From Microbacterium album (GTDB taxonomy: Bacteria; Actinomycetota; Actinomycetes; Actinomycetales; Microbacteriaceae): a DNA stretch of 64,000 nt. The notes beneath the pieces are model-generated. The model did not search any database. It was not told the origin of the DNA and saw nothing but the letters and a program-made list of their open reading frames with translations. Positions 62,742-64,000 of the stretch are shown here, in pieces. The translations under genes were made by a program, and so were the position numbers. The stretch lies in assembly GCF_014643695.1 (NCBI RefSeq), contig NZ_BMJY01000007.1:62001-126000 (forward strand), read 5' to 3'. Each line of letters opens with the position of its first letter. The stretch's first letter is position 1.

Positions 62742-63719
62742 ATGGCGATCGGCCAGACGACCCTGCCCACCGTTTCCCCTGGCGTCGAGACGGGCGTCGC
62801 GACGTCCCTGCACGATTGGCGGCGCCTGGCCGGGGGCCGCTTCGTGCCTCTCTACGTCACGGCCGCTCACGCCGACCGGTTCGAGGCCGTGCTGCGCAGC
62901 CGCACGATCGACCGCGTCAGCGTGAGCGAGATCACGGCGATGCCGCACCGGGTGCAGCGCACGCCCGAGCTCATCTCGCCGCGCGACCCGCGTCACTACA
63001 AGCTCAGCCTGCAGCTGGACGGCAGCGGCTTCGTGGCGCAGGACGGGCGCGACGCCGTGCTGCGGCCGGGCGACATCGCGATCTACGACACCAGCCGCCC
63101 GTACACGATCGAGTTCACGGACGACGTGCGCTGCCTGGTGATGGCCTTCCCGCAGGACGCGTTCGAGGTCGCCCCCCAGCTGATCAGCCGGATCACGGCC
63201 GTCCGCCTCGCCGGCGACGAGGGGATCGGCGGGGTCATCTCGCCCTTCATGCAGCACATGGCCGACAACCTGGAGCTGCTCGACGGCGTCAGCGGTGAGC
63301 GCATCATGCGCAGCTCGCTCGACCTGCTCACCGCGCTGGTGTACGCCGAGCTGGCGGGCGGCGACACCCAGGCGGGCGAATCGCGCCACGCGGAGATGCA
63401 GGCGTTCAAGCTCTGGATCGACGACCACCTGGACGACCCCGAGCTGAGCGCTGCGGTCGTGGCGCGCGCGCACTACATCTCCGTGCGGTACCTGCAGTAC
63501 CTGTTCCACGACGAGGGCCTGACCGTCTCCGGTTACATCCGCTCCCGCCGGCTCGAGCGATGCCGCCTGGACCTGAGCGACCCGGCGCAGGCGACGCTGT
63601 CGGTCTCGCAGATCGCCCAGCGGTGGGGATTCACCGACGCGAGCCACTTCAGCAAGGTCTTCAAGGCCGAGTTCGGCGTCGCCCCGCGCGACTACCGCGC
63701 CCTGCGCCTGCCCGCGTAG
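62742..63719 (+). CDS. AraC family regulator
   Basis: A 325-residue regulator with an N-terminal AraC-binding-like ligand domain (PF14525-like: VSVSEITAMPHRVQRTPELI, LRPGDIAIYDTSRPYTIEF) and two C-terminal HTH motifs (about 225-322: VVARAHYISVRYLQYLFHDE, ISQIAQRWGFTDASHFSKVF). Regulators of this type control aromatic-degradation genes. It lies between the Rieske operon and the CMD gene. Confidence 0.92.
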   Translation: MAIGQTTLPTVSPGVETGVATSLHDWRRLAGGRFVPLYVTAAHADRFEAVLRSRTIDRVSVSEITAMPHRVQRTPELISPRDPRHYKLSLQLDGSGFVAQDGRDAVLRPGDIAIYDTSRPYTIEFTDDVRCLVMAFPQDAFEVAPQLISRITAVRLAGDEGIGGVISPFMQHMADNLELLDGVSGERIMRSSLDLLTALVYAELAGGDTQAGESRHAEMQAFKLWIDDHLDDPELSAAVVARAHYISVRYLQYLFHDEGLTVSGYIRSRRLERCRLDLSDPAQATLSVSQIAQRWGFTDASHFSKVFKAEFGVAPRDYRALRLPA

Positions 63720-63755
63720 CGGGCTCCTGCGCGGTCTGCACGGCAGCGCCAGTGG

Positions 63756-63771
63756 TGTGCGTCAGCGCACA
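63756..63771. promoter_or_regulatory. 16-bp dyad upstream of the CMD-type gene
   Basis: TGTGCG and CGCACA flank TCAG, between araC and the last gene. Candidate operator for the AraC regulator. Confidence 0.35.
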
Positions 63772-63863
63772 AGCCGCGCCGCCCGGTGAGGACCACACTC
63801 GGGACAGAGGGCCGCACGGCCCGCGCGACGACGGATCGAAGGCGATCCGGATGGAGGAGAACC

Positions 63864-64000
63864 GTGGTCATCCGCGATGAACTGCACGATGTGGGTCTGC
63901 AGCAGCGACGCAAGATGTTCGGGGCGGCCGGTGCCGAGGAGCAGGTGCATCACACCAACGACCTCAACGACAAGCTCCAGGACTTCGTCACGAGGTACTG
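63864..64000 (+). CDS. Carboxymuconolactone decarboxylase family protein, 3' end cut by window
   Basis: A GTG start with GGAGGAG 4 nt upstream opens a frame running off the window. The 45 visible residues include LQQRRKMFGAAGAEEQVH, then NDLNDKLQDFVTRY, which matches the start of 4-carboxymuconolactone-decarboxylase-like proteins (PcaC group). These act on ring-cleavage products or related substrates, in keeping with the region. Confidence 0.7.
   Translation, partial: MVIRDELHDVGLQQRRKMFGAAGAEEQVHHTNDLNDKLQDFVTRY

Overview
The window is high-GC actinobacterial DNA, and gene content and protein similarity point to Microbacteriaceae, most likely Microbacterium. Supporting signs are GTG starts, dense 4-nt start/stop overlaps, the FhaA-FhaB-PstP-RodA-PbpA-PknA-PknB cluster with CrgA and a class E sortase nearby, and NucS (an archaeal/actinobacterial mismatch endonuclease). 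In related genomes the kinase/cell-wall cluster lies near oriC, so this window probably does too; a perfect DnaA-box sequence lies beside crgA. No mobile element, CRISPR array or rRNA was seen. One tRNA-Leu(CAG) is present.

Layout. 1-8.9 kb: an F420-type oxidoreductase (cut by the edge), a serine hydrolase with a divergent PadR, a ThrE-type exporter, a membrane-anchored HExxH protein, an ArsA-like ATPase with a small Cys-Cys-ending partner next to CstA, a Nudix hydrolase and AroQ. 8.9-14.1 kb: an IclR regulator divergent from a five-gene cluster built around a UGSC-family protein, the cysteine version of a family first noticed as selenoproteins. 14.1-16.8 kb: YbaK-type deacylase, a membrane protein, cyclophilin, rhomboid protease. 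16.8-27.4 kb: crgA, sortase, and the Ser/Thr kinase, phosphatase, FHA and peptidoglycan-synthesis operon, then tRNA-Leu. 27.4-43.5 kb: ordinary chromosomal genes (Csp, HAD phosphatases, NucS, SDR, two-component system, ABC exporter, DtxR-type regulator, TrmH, aldo/keto reductase, MATE, M13 peptidase). 43.5-46 kb: a more AT-rich island with a PadR regulator, small membrane proteins and a frameshifted secreted protein, carrying two almost identical 20-bp palindromes. 46-49.2 kb: a SWIM-SNF2 helicase.

49-64 kb is a catabolic region. It holds two LigM-type tetrahydrofolate-dependent O-demethylases, MetF and PurU, which together would demethylate methoxy-aromatics and recycle the C1 unit to formate. 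Beside them are two LysR regulators and a tight operon (amidohydrolase, Rieske ferredoxin, second amidohydrolase, alpha/beta hydrolase, VanB-like reductase), followed by an AraC regulator and the start of a carboxymuconolactone-decarboxylase-type gene. One amidohydrolase of the pair has lost two predicted metal ligands, and one LigM paralogue has lost the Arg expected to hold the substrate carboxylate.

The best candidates for something undescribed are the active/inactive amidohydrolase pair with its Rieske protein, the UGSC cluster, and the PadR island. A further pattern is that 17 genes have a TANNNT hexamer ending 6-8 nt before the start codon, which suggests widespread leaderless transcription.
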